NCBI GenBank assembly: GCA_944391395.1
Contig: CALXTI010000011.1
Span: forward strand, 1 to 38,236
DNA: 38,236 nt
Direction: 5' to 3'
Source of the DNA: an uncultured Alphaproteobacteria bacterium
GTDB lineage: Bacteria > Pseudomonadota > Alphaproteobacteria > RF32 > CAG-239
Below are positions 22,708 through 31,496 of the stretch, in pieces (the first letter of the stretch is position 1; the number at the start of each line of letters is the position of its first letter). The notes below the pieces were generated by a model, which was not told where the DNA came from, ran no database searches, and saw only the letters and a list, made by a program, of their open reading frames with translations. The position numbers were made by a program, and so were the translations under genes.

Positions 22708-25524
22708 TTATTCATCTTCCGGTGCGGTTTCCGGCTCATCAACCGTATCAATCGCGGCTTCGTCCACGTCGGCAGCGCTTTCGCCCAAGACCTCGGAACC
22801 GGTTTCTTCTTCCAGTTCCTCGTCATCGCCCTCATCGGCATTGAGCCAGGTAACTGAAACCACGCGTTCGTCCTCGGCGGTGCGGAACAAAATCACCCCT
22901 TGGGTTTTGCGGCCGGCAATGCGGATGTCTTCCACCGGCATACGGATGAGTTTGCCGCCGTCGGTAACCATCATAATCTGATTGTCGTTTTCAATCGGGA
23001 ACGAGCTGACAACTTCTTTGTTGCGCGCCGACATTTCCATGTTGGCAATGCCCTGACCGCCGCGGCCGGTTACACGATATTCGTATGACGACGACCGTTT
23101 GCCGTAACCTGAAGAAGTGACGGTTAAAATAAACTCTTCATTTTCCTGCATCGCCTTAAACTGTTCAGCGTTCAAAACCGAAAGGAGGCCGGTTTGTTCG
23201 GGCGAAATCGTCACATCGTCGCCGGTTTCGGTCTGCATATGCTTTAAGGCAGAAGAAACTTTTAAGTATTCATCACGCTGTTCGGAGGTGGCATCTGTAT
23301 GTTTCAACATTGACATGGAAATCACCTCATCGCCGTTTGCAAGCTTGATACCGCGCACACCGGTGGAGTTGCGGCCGACGAACACGCGAACCTCGGTTAC
23401 GGGGAAACGTATGCACTTGCCGCTCTTGGCTGCCAACATCACATCGTTGGCTTCGGTGCAGAGCATCACATTGACCAGTTTGTCGCCCTCGTCAAGTTTC
23501 ATGGCGATTTTGCCGTTGGATTGGACATTAACAAAATCCATCAGCGAGTTGCGGCGGACATTGCCTTGAGCCGTGGCAAACATGATTGACAAATCGCGGC
23601 AATCCGCCTCGTTTTCCGGCAACTTCATAATGGCGGTGATGTTCTCGCCCTCATCAAGCGGCAGCAGGTTGATAAACGGTTTGCCTTTGGAGGTCGGCGA
23701 CCCTAACGGCAATTTATAAACCTTCATCTTATAAACCAAGCCCTTGGAAGAGAAGAACAACACCGGCGTGTGGGTTGAGGCCACAAACAAACGGGTAACA
23801 AAGTCTTCTTCCTTGGTCGCCATGCCGGATTTTCCTTTGCCGCCGCGTTTTTGCGCTTTATAGGCGTTGAGCGGCACGCGTTTGATATAGCCGGCTTCGG
23901 TAACGGTTACCACCATTTCTTCACGCTGGATAAGCGATTCAACATCGGTGTCATATTCAATGTCTTCAATTTTAGTCAAACGCGGGGTGGCGTATTCATC
24001 TTTGACTTCAACCAACTCATCGCGCATGATGCCGTAAAGTTTTTCACGCGAGGCTAAAATGGAAAGATATTCTTTAATATCTTCGCCGAGACCGGTTAAT
24101 TCTTCATGGATTTTTTCACGCTCCAAACCGGTCAAACGCTGCAATTTCAAATCCAAAATCGCTTTAGCCTGATCTTCGGACAAACGATAAACTCCGTTTT
24201 CCACCTTGCGATCCGGTTCGTCAATCAGTTTGACCAAAGCTTCAACATCGCCGGCCGGCCAGGCTCTGGCAAGCAGCGCGTCTTTAGCCTCCTGCGGGCT
24301 GGGCGCGGTGCGGATTAATTCTATCACCGGATCAAGGTTTTCAACCGCAATCGCCAAACCAACCAACACATGGGCGCGGTCGCGGGCTTTGTTCAATTTA
24401 TAAATCGTGCGGCGACGAATCACCTCTTCACGAAACTCCACAAACGCGGCAATGATTTCCTTTAAGGTCATCATCATCGGGCGGCCGTGATTAATCGCCA
24501 ACATATTCATGCCGAAACTTGTTTGCAGCGGCGTGTATTTATAAAGCTGATTTAACACCACATCGGCTTGAAAATCTTTTTTGATTTCAATCACCACGCG
24601 CACGCCCTGACGGTCGGACTCGTCGCGGATGTCGGAGATGCCGTCCACCCGTTTTTCTTTGACCAGTTCGGCAATGCGGGTAACAAGCGCGGCTTTGTTG
24701 ACTTGATACGGAATCTCATGGACGATGATGGCTTCTTTGTCTTTGCGGATTTCTTCAATCGTGCATTTGGCGCGCATCATCACCGAGCCGCGGCCGGTCA
24801 GATAAGCCGATTTGGCGCCGCCTTGACCCAAAATCAAACCGCCGGTCGGAAAATCAGGCCCCGGAACGATATTGACCAGCTCATCGGGCGTGATGTCGGG
24901 ATTGTCAATATAAGCGCAGCAGGCATCAATCACTTCGCCCAAGTTATGCGGCGGCATGTTGGTTGCCATACCGACGGCGATACCGTTGGAACCGTTGACC
25001 AGCAAATTCGGAAAACGTGCCGGCAAAACCGTCGGTTCCTGCACGCTTTCATCATAGTTGGGCATAAAGTCAACCGTGTCGTACTCAATGTCTTCAATCA
25101 GCTTGTGGGCGACCTTGGCAAGTCTGGCTTCGGTATAACGCATGGCCGCGGCGCCGTCGCCGTCCATGGAACCGAAGTTGCCCTGACCGTCTATCAGCGG
25201 CAGACGCATGGAAAACGGCTGTGCCATGCGCACCATTGCCTCATAAACCGAGCTGTCGCCGTGCGGGTGGTATTTACCCAAAACCTCGCCGACGATACGA
25301 GCGGATTTACGATAAGGTTTGGTGCAGTCATAGCCGTTTTCATACATCGCATAAATAATACGGCGATGCACCGGTTTTAAGCCGTCGCGGACATCCGGCA
25401 ACGCACGGGAAACAATCACGCTCATGGCATAATCAAGGTATGAGCGGCGCATTTCCTCGGTAATCATGGTCGGGGTAATGTTCTCGGCCGTGGTCGGCGC
25501 GCCGGCAATTTCGTTTTCTTCCAT
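22708..25524 (-). CDS. gyrA: DNA gyrase subunit A
   Basis: This is the breakage-reunion subunit of gyrase, which introduces negative supercoils. The 938 residues begin with the topoisomerase core [35 protein letters not shown] and carry the catalytic Tyr130 in [11 protein letters not shown]. The quinolone region reads [17 protein letters not shown], with Ser at the E. coli Ser83 position and Glu at the Asp87 position. A C-terminal beta-pinwheel contains the GyrA box (QKRGGKG) and repeated strands such as [13 protein letters not shown], and the protein ends with an acidic tail of about 45 residues. The ATG at 25524 has AAGGA upstream and is preferred to an in-frame start 39 nt earlier. It is a monocistronic gene. 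Confidence 0.97.
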   Translation of the reverse strand: MEENEIAGAPTTAENITPTMITEEMRRSYLDYAMSVIVSRALPDVRDGLKPVHRRIIYAMYENGYDCTKPYRKSARIVGEVLGKYHPHGDSSVYEAMVRMAQPFSMRLPLIDGQGNFGSMDGDGAAAMRYTEARLAKVAHKLIEDIEYDTVDFMPNYDESVQEPTVLPARFPNLLVNGSNGIAVGMATNMPPHNLGEVIDACCAYIDNPDITPDELVNIVPGPDFPTGGLILGQGGAKSAYLTGRGSVMMRAKCTIEEIRKDKEAIIVHEIPYQVNKAALVTRIAELVKEKRVDGISDIRDESDRQGVRVVIEIKKDFQADVVLNQLYKYTPLQTSFGMNMLAINHGRPMMMTLKEIIAAFVEFREEVIRRRTIYKLNKARDRAHVLVGLAIAVENLDPVIELIRTAPSPQEAKDALLARAWPAGDVEALVKLIDEPDRKVENGVYRLSEDQAKAILDLKLQRLTGLEREKIHEELTGLGEDIKEYLSILASREKLYGIMRDELVEVKDEYATPRLTKIEDIEYDTDVESLIQREEMVVTVTEAGYIKRVPLNAYKAQKRGGKGKSGMATKEEDFVTRLFVASTHTPVLFFSSKGLVYKMKVYKLPLGSPTSKGKPFINLLPLDEGENITAIMKLPENEADCRDLSIMFATAQGNVRRNSLMDFVNVQSNGKIAMKLDEGDKLVNVMLCTEANDVMLAAKSGKCIRFPVTEVRVFVGRNSTGVRGIKLANGDEVISMSMLKHTDATSEQRDEYLKVSSALKHMQTETGDDVTISPEQTGLLSVLNAEQFKAMQENEEFILTVTSSGYGKRSSSYEYRVTGRGGQGIANMEMSARNKEVVSSFPIENDNQIMMVTDGGKLIRMPVEDIRIAGRKTQGVILFRTAEDERVVSVTWLNADEGDDEELEEETGSEVLGESAADVDEAAIDTVDEPETAPEDE

Positions 25525-25762
25525 AGATTTTTCCTTATATTTTAATTTTTCAACTGCCGGCAATATAGCAAAAATCGCTTTCGGGCAAAAGTTTTTTTTG
25601 AGATTTATACCCAGTATAAAACGCCGCTTTTTTCTCTATGGGCAAAAAAAGCGCCTTAAAACGGTTTTCACTCTTTAAAAGTTAACAATTAAAATTAACA
25701 ATCTCGCTTTTTTTATTTGTTTTCAGGAAAAAATGTGCTAATCCCTATGATAGGAGATTGAT
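25525..25762. other. Intergenic region between gyrA and the small membrane protein
   Basis: This A/T-rich divergent region of 238 nt must hold both promoters. I see TATACT- and TATAAA-like -10 boxes for gyrA near 25600-25625 (minus) and a direct repeat TTAACAAT at 25682-25689 and 25695-25702. No strong hairpin or consensus pair can be named with confidence. Confidence 0.4.
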
Positions 25763-26203
25763 ATGAGCGAAGAAAACAAAACAACTTTGGCAAACAGATT
25801 ATGGCGGTTGTGTCTGCGGTCGCCGGTTAACGTACTGGCGGCTGTTTTGCTTGCTTATTACGGCTTTCTGGCTTTTGTTTTGGAAAAAGACGCATTTGTT
25901 AATAAAACAATTATGTTCGGTATCGTCTTTGCCTGGGGCGTATGGTTTTTTCTTAAAAACATTATCAAACTTATCATTATCATTGCTATCATCGGCTGCG
26001 GCGCGTACGGTTGGTATCGTTACGCCAATATGGACCGGATAAAGTGCGAAGAAAGCGGCCGCGAATGGAATGAAACCACCAAAACCTGCGAAGATAAGCT
26101 CACTTTCTGGCAAGAAATTCAAAACAAATGGGAAAATTTCAAAAAATCCGCCATCGTTGTGGAAAAAATCTCCGATAAAGAAAAAGACGCTTCCGCCGAA
26201 TAA
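25763..26203 (+). CDS. Small membrane protein, unknown
   Basis: The product has 146 residues. Three hydrophobic stretches (about 21-39, 48-63 and 68-87) are followed by a charged soluble tail. The tail contains CEESGREWNETTKTCEDK, a cysteine pair 13 residues apart that could form a loop like the small Cys-bracketed motifs found in secreted domains of these bacteria. TAGGAG lies 7 nt before the ATG. I do not recognise the family. It is followed by the second prepilin promoter, and no terminator hairpin is obvious between them. Confidence 0.7.
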   Translation: MSEENKTTLANRLWRLCLRSPVNVLAAVLLAYYGFLAFVLEKDAFVNKTIMFGIVFAWGVWFFLKNIIKLIIIIAIIGCGAYGWYRYANMDRIKCEESGREWNETTKTCEDKLTFWQEIQNKWENFKKSAIVVEKISDKEKDASAE

Positions 26204-26271
26204 TCCGGACATTCATACCCTTTGGCATATCAAGAACCTCAGGTAAATGAATGATATTATCATATCGGTTG

Positions 26272-26325
26272 CGACTTATCCCCAAAAGACTCTTTAAAAT
26301 TGCAAAAAAAAAAACGGTTTATAAT
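26272..26325 (+). promoter_or_regulatory. Prepilin-type promoter, copy 2, with poly(A) spacer
   Basis: TTGCAA (26300-26305) and a perfect TATAAT (26320-26325) are separated by 14 nt, mostly A (11 A after the C). The upstream box ACTTATCCCCA and the following ATCGGGAAAA match copy 1 at 88-148. Relative to copy 1 it has one A fewer; relative to the copy at 38,136 it has three fewer. Confidence 0.65.
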
Positions 26326-26368
26326 ATCGGGAAAACAGGTATTCTTTTGCTTTTTTTAGGAGAAAATA

Positions 26369-27223
26369 ATGCGGGAAAATGGTAGAAGTGAACGACCGAA
26401 GAATGGTGCAGATGTGCAGCCTTGTTTGAGCGACGTGTACAAAAACGGTACACGAGCGAAAAGAAGGCAAGCAGATGCGCCGTTATGCGCAATTTCCTCC
26501 TTATTTTCATTCTTGCGCAGAGGGCGGCAGATGCGCCGTAATTTTTCGACGACGTGTACAATATCAGGTACACGAGGAGAAAAGTTACAAGCAGATGCGG
26601 CTCTATGCGGAAGAAGCATGGTCGAGATGCTCGGGGTTTTGGCAATCATAGGTGTGCTGTCGGTCGGGGCGATGAACGGTTACTCAAAAGCGATGTTTAA
26701 ATACAAACTCAACAAGCAAGCCGAACAGGTTAATTGGCTGTTTAACATTATTTATCAATATAAAGAACAATGGGTTTTTGATGAACCCGCATCTATGGTT
26801 CCTTTTCTCATCAAGCTTGATTTAATTGATAAAAACATGATACATTCCGGTGAACAGGAAACGATTTTTGATTCTTTTGGCAACAGCATCAAAATACGCA
26901 ACAACAATGGACCGTCTTTTGATGAAATTGTTCTGTCCATGACTTTAAGCGAAAGCGGTTCCAATCGCGCGCTTATCTGCCAAAACATGTTTAATATCGC
27001 CAAAGCTCACAGTCCGTATTTGCTCTACATCCGTACCGACAGCAGGGAAGACATAAGCCAAGATATGAATACCTCTACCATGTATTATGGCGACGTTCGT
27101 TGTCCGGATTACGGGAAAGGCATAAATTGCATACGCTACGCCACACTTGAAGACATTTATAATGTCTGTCAGAATTGTGATAAAATGCCGATTTGCTACG
27201 TAAACATCACCTGGAATATTTGA
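26369..27223 (+). CDS. Type IV prepilin-like protein with expanded repeated leader
   Basis: The 284-residue product is related to the first prepilin (185-907). Its start, Shine-Dalgarno region and first 40 or so codons are nearly identical to copy 1. About 40 extra codons then precede the same motif CGRSMVEMLGVLAIIGVLSV, with Gly at -1 and Glu at +5. The insert contains a second, frame-shifted copy of the leader DNA repeat. After the shared helix (to about residue 120) the body diverges, but the C-terminus again has CQNCDKMPICYVNITW. PilD-type processing is inferred, giving a minor pilin or pseudopilin. An 80-residue leader would be extreme for this family, so translation may initiate further in, for example at the Met of RSMVEM. 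Confidence 0.7.
   Translation: MRENGRSERPKNGADVQPCLSDVYKNGTRAKRRQADAPLCAISSLFSFLRRGRQMRRNFSTTCTISGTRGEKLQADAALCGRSMVEMLGVLAIIGVLSVGAMNGYSKAMFKYKLNKQAEQVNWLFNIIYQYKEQWVFDEPASMVPFLIKLDLIDKNMIHSGEQETIFDSFGNSIKIRNNNGPSFDEIVLSMTLSESGSNRALICQNMFNIAKAHSPYLLYIRTDSREDISQDMNTSTMYYGDVRCPDYGKGINCIRYATLEDIYNVCQNCDKMPICYVNITWNI
26434..26454 (+). repeat. Palindrome in prepilin leader, copy 2a
   Basis: CGTGTAC (26434-26440) and GTACACG (26448-26454) with the same AAAAACG loop as in the first prepilin gene. Confidence 0.65.
26553..26574 (+). repeat. Palindrome in prepilin leader, copy 2b (different frame)
   Basis: CGTGTAC (26553-26559) and GTACACG (26568-26574) enclose an 8-nt loop AATATCAG. The loop is one base longer, so the left arm is read in another frame than in copies 1 and 2a, yet both arms are unchanged. 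Confidence 0.65.
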
Positions 27224-27508
27224 TTTTTTTGCCAAAGCTCCGATATGTCGCCCAAATCAAAGAAAACAACAAAACACCCCAATATGCATAACTTACAACC
27301 TGCATATACATAATCGGCGGCGGCGGAATTTCCAAACCGAGATATTGCGCTTTACTTGCTTGATAGCCGCAAACACGATAAAAACCGCTACGTTTACAAG
27401 ACCCCAAAATGCGCCGAAGTCCAAAAAACGCAAAACGGAAACAATAAGGGAAACAACAAAATATAATCCGCCTAAAATCAAGGCCTGGTGAATAAAAGTT
27501 TTCATCAA
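27207..27508 (-). pseudogene. Frameshifted small membrane protein
   Basis: Two overlapping frames look like halves of one protein of about 100 residues. The first (from 27508) reads MMKTFIHQALILGGLYFVVS and continues with two hydrophobic segments to IVFAAIKQ. The second continues ASKAQYLGLEIPPPPIMYMQ and ends with a third hydrophobic segment and GKKIKYSR, stopping at 27207. After KQ, the first frame turns into Arg-rich, non-membrane sequence (FRRRRLCICRL), typical of reading past a shift. The shift lies near 27340-27365. It could be a real mutation, a sequencing error or a programmed event. The 3' end overlaps the prepilin gene on the other strand by 17 nt. Confidence 0.5.
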
Positions 27509-27595
27509 TACATATCCTTTCTCAGTTGTTTTTCATTTTAATTTTTGCCCTGATACAGACAATCTGTCAAAAATAAATTTACTCCCGACGATAAA

Positions 27596-29023
27596 CTAAA
27601 AAAACAAATCGCGGTTACCGCTTTCCACTTCGGACAACTTCTCCAACAGTTGCCGTTTTATCGGATTTGTTTGCGGAATATTTGCCAATTCTTCCTTAAT
27701 CCGCCTCAACCCCTTTTCTTTGGTCGCGGGCGACGCGTAATCCAACAAATATTCGGTTAAGGTCAATATCGCGTTCGGCGTGCAGAATTTTTTAACAAAC
27801 CCCGGAACGGCAAATTCCATGAAATGTTCCCCTGTCCGTCCCAAACGATAACAACCGGTGCAGAAAGACGGTAAAAATCCGTGTTCGCACAGTTGGCCGA
27901 TAACATCATCGAGGTTGCGGTTGTCGCTTAAAACAAACTGGCTTTTTTTGGCACTTTCCACTTCGTCTTCTTTGGCGTAAGCACCGACGCCGATATCCGA
28001 ACCGGCATCAATCTGGCTGACGCCGTACGATATGGCTTCGTTGCGCAGGGCAACCGGTTCGCGTGCGGTCAGAATCATACCGGTGTACGGCACGGCAAGC
28101 CTGATGACGGCAATCATCTTCATAAAATCTTCATCCGAGGCTTGATGCGGCGGTCGGTCGGCAAATTTGGTGCCGATGGCAGGTTCTATACGCGGAAAAG
28201 AAATCGTGTGTGGGCCAACGCCGAATTTTTCTTCCAAATGAATGGTGTGCTGCAACATGGCCAAAGCTTCAAATTTGTGATTGTAAAGACCAATCAACGC
28301 ACCCATGCCGACATCGTCAATGCCGGCCTCCATGGCGCGGTCAAAGGCAAACAAACGCCACAAATAATTACTCTTTAAGCCGCTCGGGTGCACCGAGGCG
28401 TATGTCTTTTGATGATACGTTTCCTGAAAAACCTGAAACGTGCCGATGCCGGCGGATTTGATTTTTTTGAAGCCTTCAACGTCAAACGGCGCGGCGTTGA
28501 TATTGACACGGCGGATTTCCCCCTTTCCTTCTTTGGTTTCATAAACTTTGCGCGTTGTTTCATAAATAAAATCGGCATCGTAGCGCGGATGTTCGCCATA
28601 GACCAAAATTAAACGTTTGTGGCCGCGGCTTTCCAGCGTGCGGACTTCTTTTTCAAGTTCTTTTAAACTCAACGTGCGGCGGACAAGTTCCAAATTTGAT
28701 GCTCTGAAACCGCAATAGGAACAGTTGTTGATGCAATCGTTGCCAATGTAAAGAGGGGCAAAAAGAACAATGCGGTTGCCGTAGATGCGGCGTTTTAATT
28801 CGTGCGCACCTTCCTTGATTTCGGCAACCAAATCCAAATCTTCGGCGTTCAAAAGCGCTGCCATTTCTTCAAGTTCCAAGCGGTTCTTGGCCAGCGATTT
28901 GGCGATAATTTCCCGGATTTTTACTTTATCGTTTTCTTTTTTTGCAATAAGATTTTCAATTTTTTCTTCATCAATGAATGATTTTAGGCCTTCAACGTCT
29001 ATTTTAGGCAGTCCTCTCGTCAT
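27596..29023 (-). CDS. hydG: [FeFe]-hydrogenase maturase HydG
   Basis: HydG is a radical-SAM tyrosine lyase that makes the CO and cyanide ligands (as an Fe(CO)2CN-cysteine synthon) of the hydrogenase H-cluster. The 475 residues have the radical-SAM CX3CX2C at Cys97, Cys101 and Cys104 (CINNCSYCGF). GALIGLYNHKFEALAMLQH lies in the TIM barrel. The C-terminal auxiliary-cluster motif CX2CX22C is at Cys388, Cys391 and Cys414 (CTGCYRLGRTGEHFM), which separates HydG from ThiH. Its start overlaps the hydF stop (ATGA), so the two are translationally coupled. HydE and the hydrogenase itself are not in the window. Confidence 0.96.
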   Translation of the reverse strand: MTRGLPKIDVEGLKSFIDEEKIENLIAKKENDKVKIREIIAKSLAKNRLELEEMAALLNAEDLDLVAEIKEGAHELKRRIYGNRIVLFAPLYIGNDCINNCSYCGFRASNLELVRRTLSLKELEKEVRTLESRGHKRLILVYGEHPRYDADFIYETTRKVYETKEGKGEIRRVNINAAPFDVEGFKKIKSAGIGTFQVFQETYHQKTYASVHPSGLKSNYLWRLFAFDRAMEAGIDDVGMGALIGLYNHKFEALAMLQHTIHLEEKFGVGPHTISFPRIEPAIGTKFADRPPHQASDEDFMKMIAVIRLAVPYTGMILTAREPVALRNEAISYGVSQIDAGSDIGVGAYAKEDEVESAKKSQFVLSDNRNLDDVIGQLCEHGFLPSFCTGCYRLGRTGEHFMEFAVPGFVKKFCTPNAILTLTEYLLDYASPATKEKGLRRIKEELANIPQTNPIKRQLLEKLSEVESGNRDLFF

Positions 29024-30228
29024 TTTCTTCCTTTCTTTTTATATTCAAGAGAAAAAGGTTCCAACACCCTTTCCAACACACCGTTTAACGCCGACAAACA
29101 GATGCCGTAATTGGTAATCGGCACGCCCGCGGTTTCACATTGATTGATTCTTGATAAAATTTCTTTGCGGTTTTGCATGCAGCCGCCGCATTGAATAACC
29201 AGATTATAATTTGCCAGGCCGCCCGGAAACTCGCACCCGGAAACATGGTCGACAATCAGTCGACGGCCGGTTTTTTCAGCCAAAAGTTTAGGAATTTTTA
29301 CCCGGCCGATATCATCTTCAAGAGCATGGTGCGTACATGATTCGGCAATCAAAACCCTGTCGCCGTCTTGTAAATTCCAGATTGTCTCCGCCCCTTCGAC
29401 CAGCTTCGGCAAATCGCCTTTTAAGCGCGCCATTAATATTGAAAACGTCGTGCACTTGATGTTTTTCGGCGTTTGTTCCACCATCCGGCGGACAACCTGC
29501 GAGTCGCAAACCACCAAATCCGGTGCTTTTTTCAAGTTTTGCAGCACATTTAAATAATCGTTTTCTTTGACAACCGTGATGATTTGATTGTTATCAAGAC
29601 AGTTGCGGATGGCTTGCACCTGCGGCAAAATAATCCGCCCTTTCGGCGCTTCATAATCAATCGGCACAATCATCACGATTGTTCCGTGCTCGGGCGCCAA
29701 GTCGGCCAAAAGCGGCGGCGGATTGAAAATTTCATCCGGACACAGACGAATGAGCGTGGCTTTGAGTTCGCTTAACACCCGATTGCGGGAATTTTTATCA
29801 AGCGAATTGACGATTATCGCCCCTTCCGGATTTTTGATTTTATACAAATCAGCTTTGTTAAAGACCACAACCAACGGAATTTTCTTTTGCTCAACCAAAG
29901 CTATCACATCCCGTTCGATTTTGCCGATTTTATCCCCTTCGCAAACCAAAACGGCGACATCGGCACGGTTTAAGACTTTTTGTGTTTGTTCAAGCCTTGA
30001 GGCCGACAATCTGGTCTTGTCGCCAAAACCGGCGGTATCCAGCCACAACACCGGACCTATCGGCAACAATTCCTGAGCTTTTTCCACGACATCGGTGGTG
30101 GTGCCGGGCACATCAGAGGTTATGGCGACGCTCTGCCCGGTTAGCAAATTCAAAAAACTTGATTTTCCGGCATTGACGCGTCCCAACAACGCAATCTGCA
30201 ACCGCAATCCTTTTGGTGTTTGCAACAT
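29020..30228 (-). CDS. hydF: [FeFe]-hydrogenase maturation GTPase HydF
   Basis: HydF is the scaffold on which the H-cluster two-iron subcluster is assembled before transfer to HydA. The 402 residues show a TrmE-like GTPase domain (GRVNAGKSS at 16-24, switch PGTTTD at 41-46, DTAG at 64-67, NKAD), a dimerisation domain and a cluster domain. Cluster ligands Cys298 and His300 (SCTHH), Cys347 and Cys350 (QCGGCM) are present. The family pattern is CxHx(46-53)HCxxC; here the His before Cys347 is Gln346 and the spacing is 45. It lies between a HydF paralog (25-nt gap) and hydG (4-nt overlap). Confidence 0.95.
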   Translation of the reverse strand: MLQTPKGLRLQIALLGRVNAGKSSFLNLLTGQSVAITSDVPGTTTDVVEKAQELLPIGPVLWLDTAGFGDKTRLSASRLEQTQKVLNRADVAVLVCEGDKIGKIERDVIALVEQKKIPLVVVFNKADLYKIKNPEGAIIVNSLDKNSRNRVLSELKATLIRLCPDEIFNPPPLLADLAPEHGTIVMIVPIDYEAPKGRIILPQVQAIRNCLDNNQIITVVKENDYLNVLQNLKKAPDLVVCDSQVVRRMVEQTPKNIKCTTFSILMARLKGDLPKLVEGAETIWNLQDGDRVLIAESCTHHALEDDIGRVKIPKLLAEKTGRRLIVDHVSGCEFPGGLANYNLVIQCGGCMQNRKEILSRINQCETAGVPITNYGICLSALNGVLERVLEPFSLEYKKKGRK

Positions 30229-30253
30229 TGATTTATCTCTTATCGTCCATTAA

Positions 30254-31495
30254 CTAAAATTTTTTGTTCGGCAAGGTCTGAATAATCTCTTCACGACGTC
30301 TTTGATAACGTTCCAACGTGTTGGGAAAAGGCTCCAGAATTTTGGCCAGCAAACCATGTAATTCCGAGGCGCAGACGCTGTAATTGGTCAGTGGGACGCC
30401 GGCGGCCAGACAGCGGCTCTGTTCTTCCAAAAAGTCTTTACGGCTTTGCTGATGAAGCCCGCGGTGGATAACCAGACTGTAATTTTCCAATCCGAGCGGA
30501 CAACTGGAACCGTACATATGTTCAATCAGCAAGTCTTTTCCGGTTTTTTCCGACAGCCAGCGCGGAATTTTGACCGTACTGATGTCATCTTGCAGATTTT
30601 CGGGCAAAATCGGCTCGGCAATCAAAACTTTGTCGCCGTCTTGCAAGCGCCACACAGCCAAGGCACCGTCAGTCATTTGCTGCAAATCGCCCAGCATGCG
30701 GGCGGTTAAAACCGAAAAACTCGTGCATTTGATGCCGTTTGGGGTTTGCACCACCATTTGCGAAACCAGTGAAGAATCGCAAATCACCAAATCCGGCGGG
30801 GTTTTAAGATTTTGCAACACTTTGGCATATTCGCTTTCTTTGACGGTCATAATCATTTGATTGTGGTCCAAGCAGTCGCGAATCACCTGCGCCTGCGGCA
30901 AAGGAAGACGGCCTTTGGCGTAATCATAATCATTGGGAACCATCATAATAACCGTGCCGCCACGTGGTGCCAAATCGCCGATGAATACTGGCGGAACGAG
31001 CAAATCTTCCGGACAAACACGAATAAGCGCCGCTTTGAGTTCGGTCAAAACTTGAGTTCTTGACGACTTATCCAGAGAATTGGCGACAATCGCTCCTTCC
31101 GGATCGCCGATGGGGTGCGTGTCGGCTTTGTTGAACACCACAATCCGCGGTATTCGTTTTAATTCCAGATGCGTGATGATGTCGCGCTCTATCGTGCCGA
31201 TTTCATCGCCTTCACAGACCAACACCGCCACATCGGCCTTGTGTAAGACCGGCGCGATTGTTTTTAACTGATTGGACGTGTCATCATTTAAAAACCCCGG
31301 AACATCAAACCATAATACCGAACCGAACGGGTGCATTTCCTGTCTGATTTCCTCAACGCCGACAACATCCAAAGACGGCGTTGCCGTCGTTGACACATCA
31401 TGATTCAACAGCAAGTTCAAAAAGCTGCTTTTGCCGGAATTTTTGCGCCCCAGCAGCACGATTTTGATTTTTGGTTCAGCATTTGTCTGTTGCAT
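30254..31495 (-). CDS. HydF paralog without Fe-S cysteines
   Basis: The 413-residue protein aligns over its full length with the adjacent HydF, sharing for example VAVLVCEGD, KADLYK-like NKAD, LQDGDKVLIAE, LLIEHMYGSSCPLGLENYSLVIH and AGVPLTNY. The cluster ligands are gone: SCTHH becomes PILPE (296-298), and QCGGCM becomes HRGLHQ (344-349), which keeps the His that HydF lacks. In the GTPase domain the P-loop GRKNSGKSS and NKAD remain. The K-loop/switch PGTTTD is replaced by PSLDVVG, and DTAG is DVPG, so nucleotide may bind while hydrolysis is doubtful. It starts 1 nt after the tcdA-like stop. A scaffold partner or regulator of HydF is plausible. It is not a decaying gene, since the frame and most motifs are intact. 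Confidence 0.88.
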   Translation of the reverse strand: MQQTNAEPKIKIVLLGRKNSGKSSFLNLLLNHDVSTTATPSLDVVGVEEIRQEMHPFGSVLWFDVPGFLNDDTSNQLKTIAPVLHKADVAVLVCEGDEIGTIERDIITHLELKRIPRIVVFNKADTHPIGDPEGAIVANSLDKSSRTQVLTELKAALIRVCPEDLLVPPVFIGDLAPRGGTVIMMVPNDYDYAKGRLPLPQAQVIRDCLDHNQMIMTVKESEYAKVLQNLKTPPDLVICDSSLVSQMVVQTPNGIKCTSFSVLTARMLGDLQQMTDGALAVWRLQDGDKVLIAEPILPENLQDDISTVKIPRWLSEKTGKDLLIEHMYGSSCPLGLENYSLVIHRGLHQQSRKDFLEEQSRCLAAGVPLTNYSVCASELHGLLAKILEPFPNTLERYQRRREEIIQTLPNKKF

Positions 31496-31496
31496 T

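Noticed and set aside
24568-25380. A 270-codon open frame on the plus strand inside gyrA
   Set aside because: It is antisense to a clear gyrA core, has no family motif or ribosome-binding site, and its composition is that of a codon-bias shadow.
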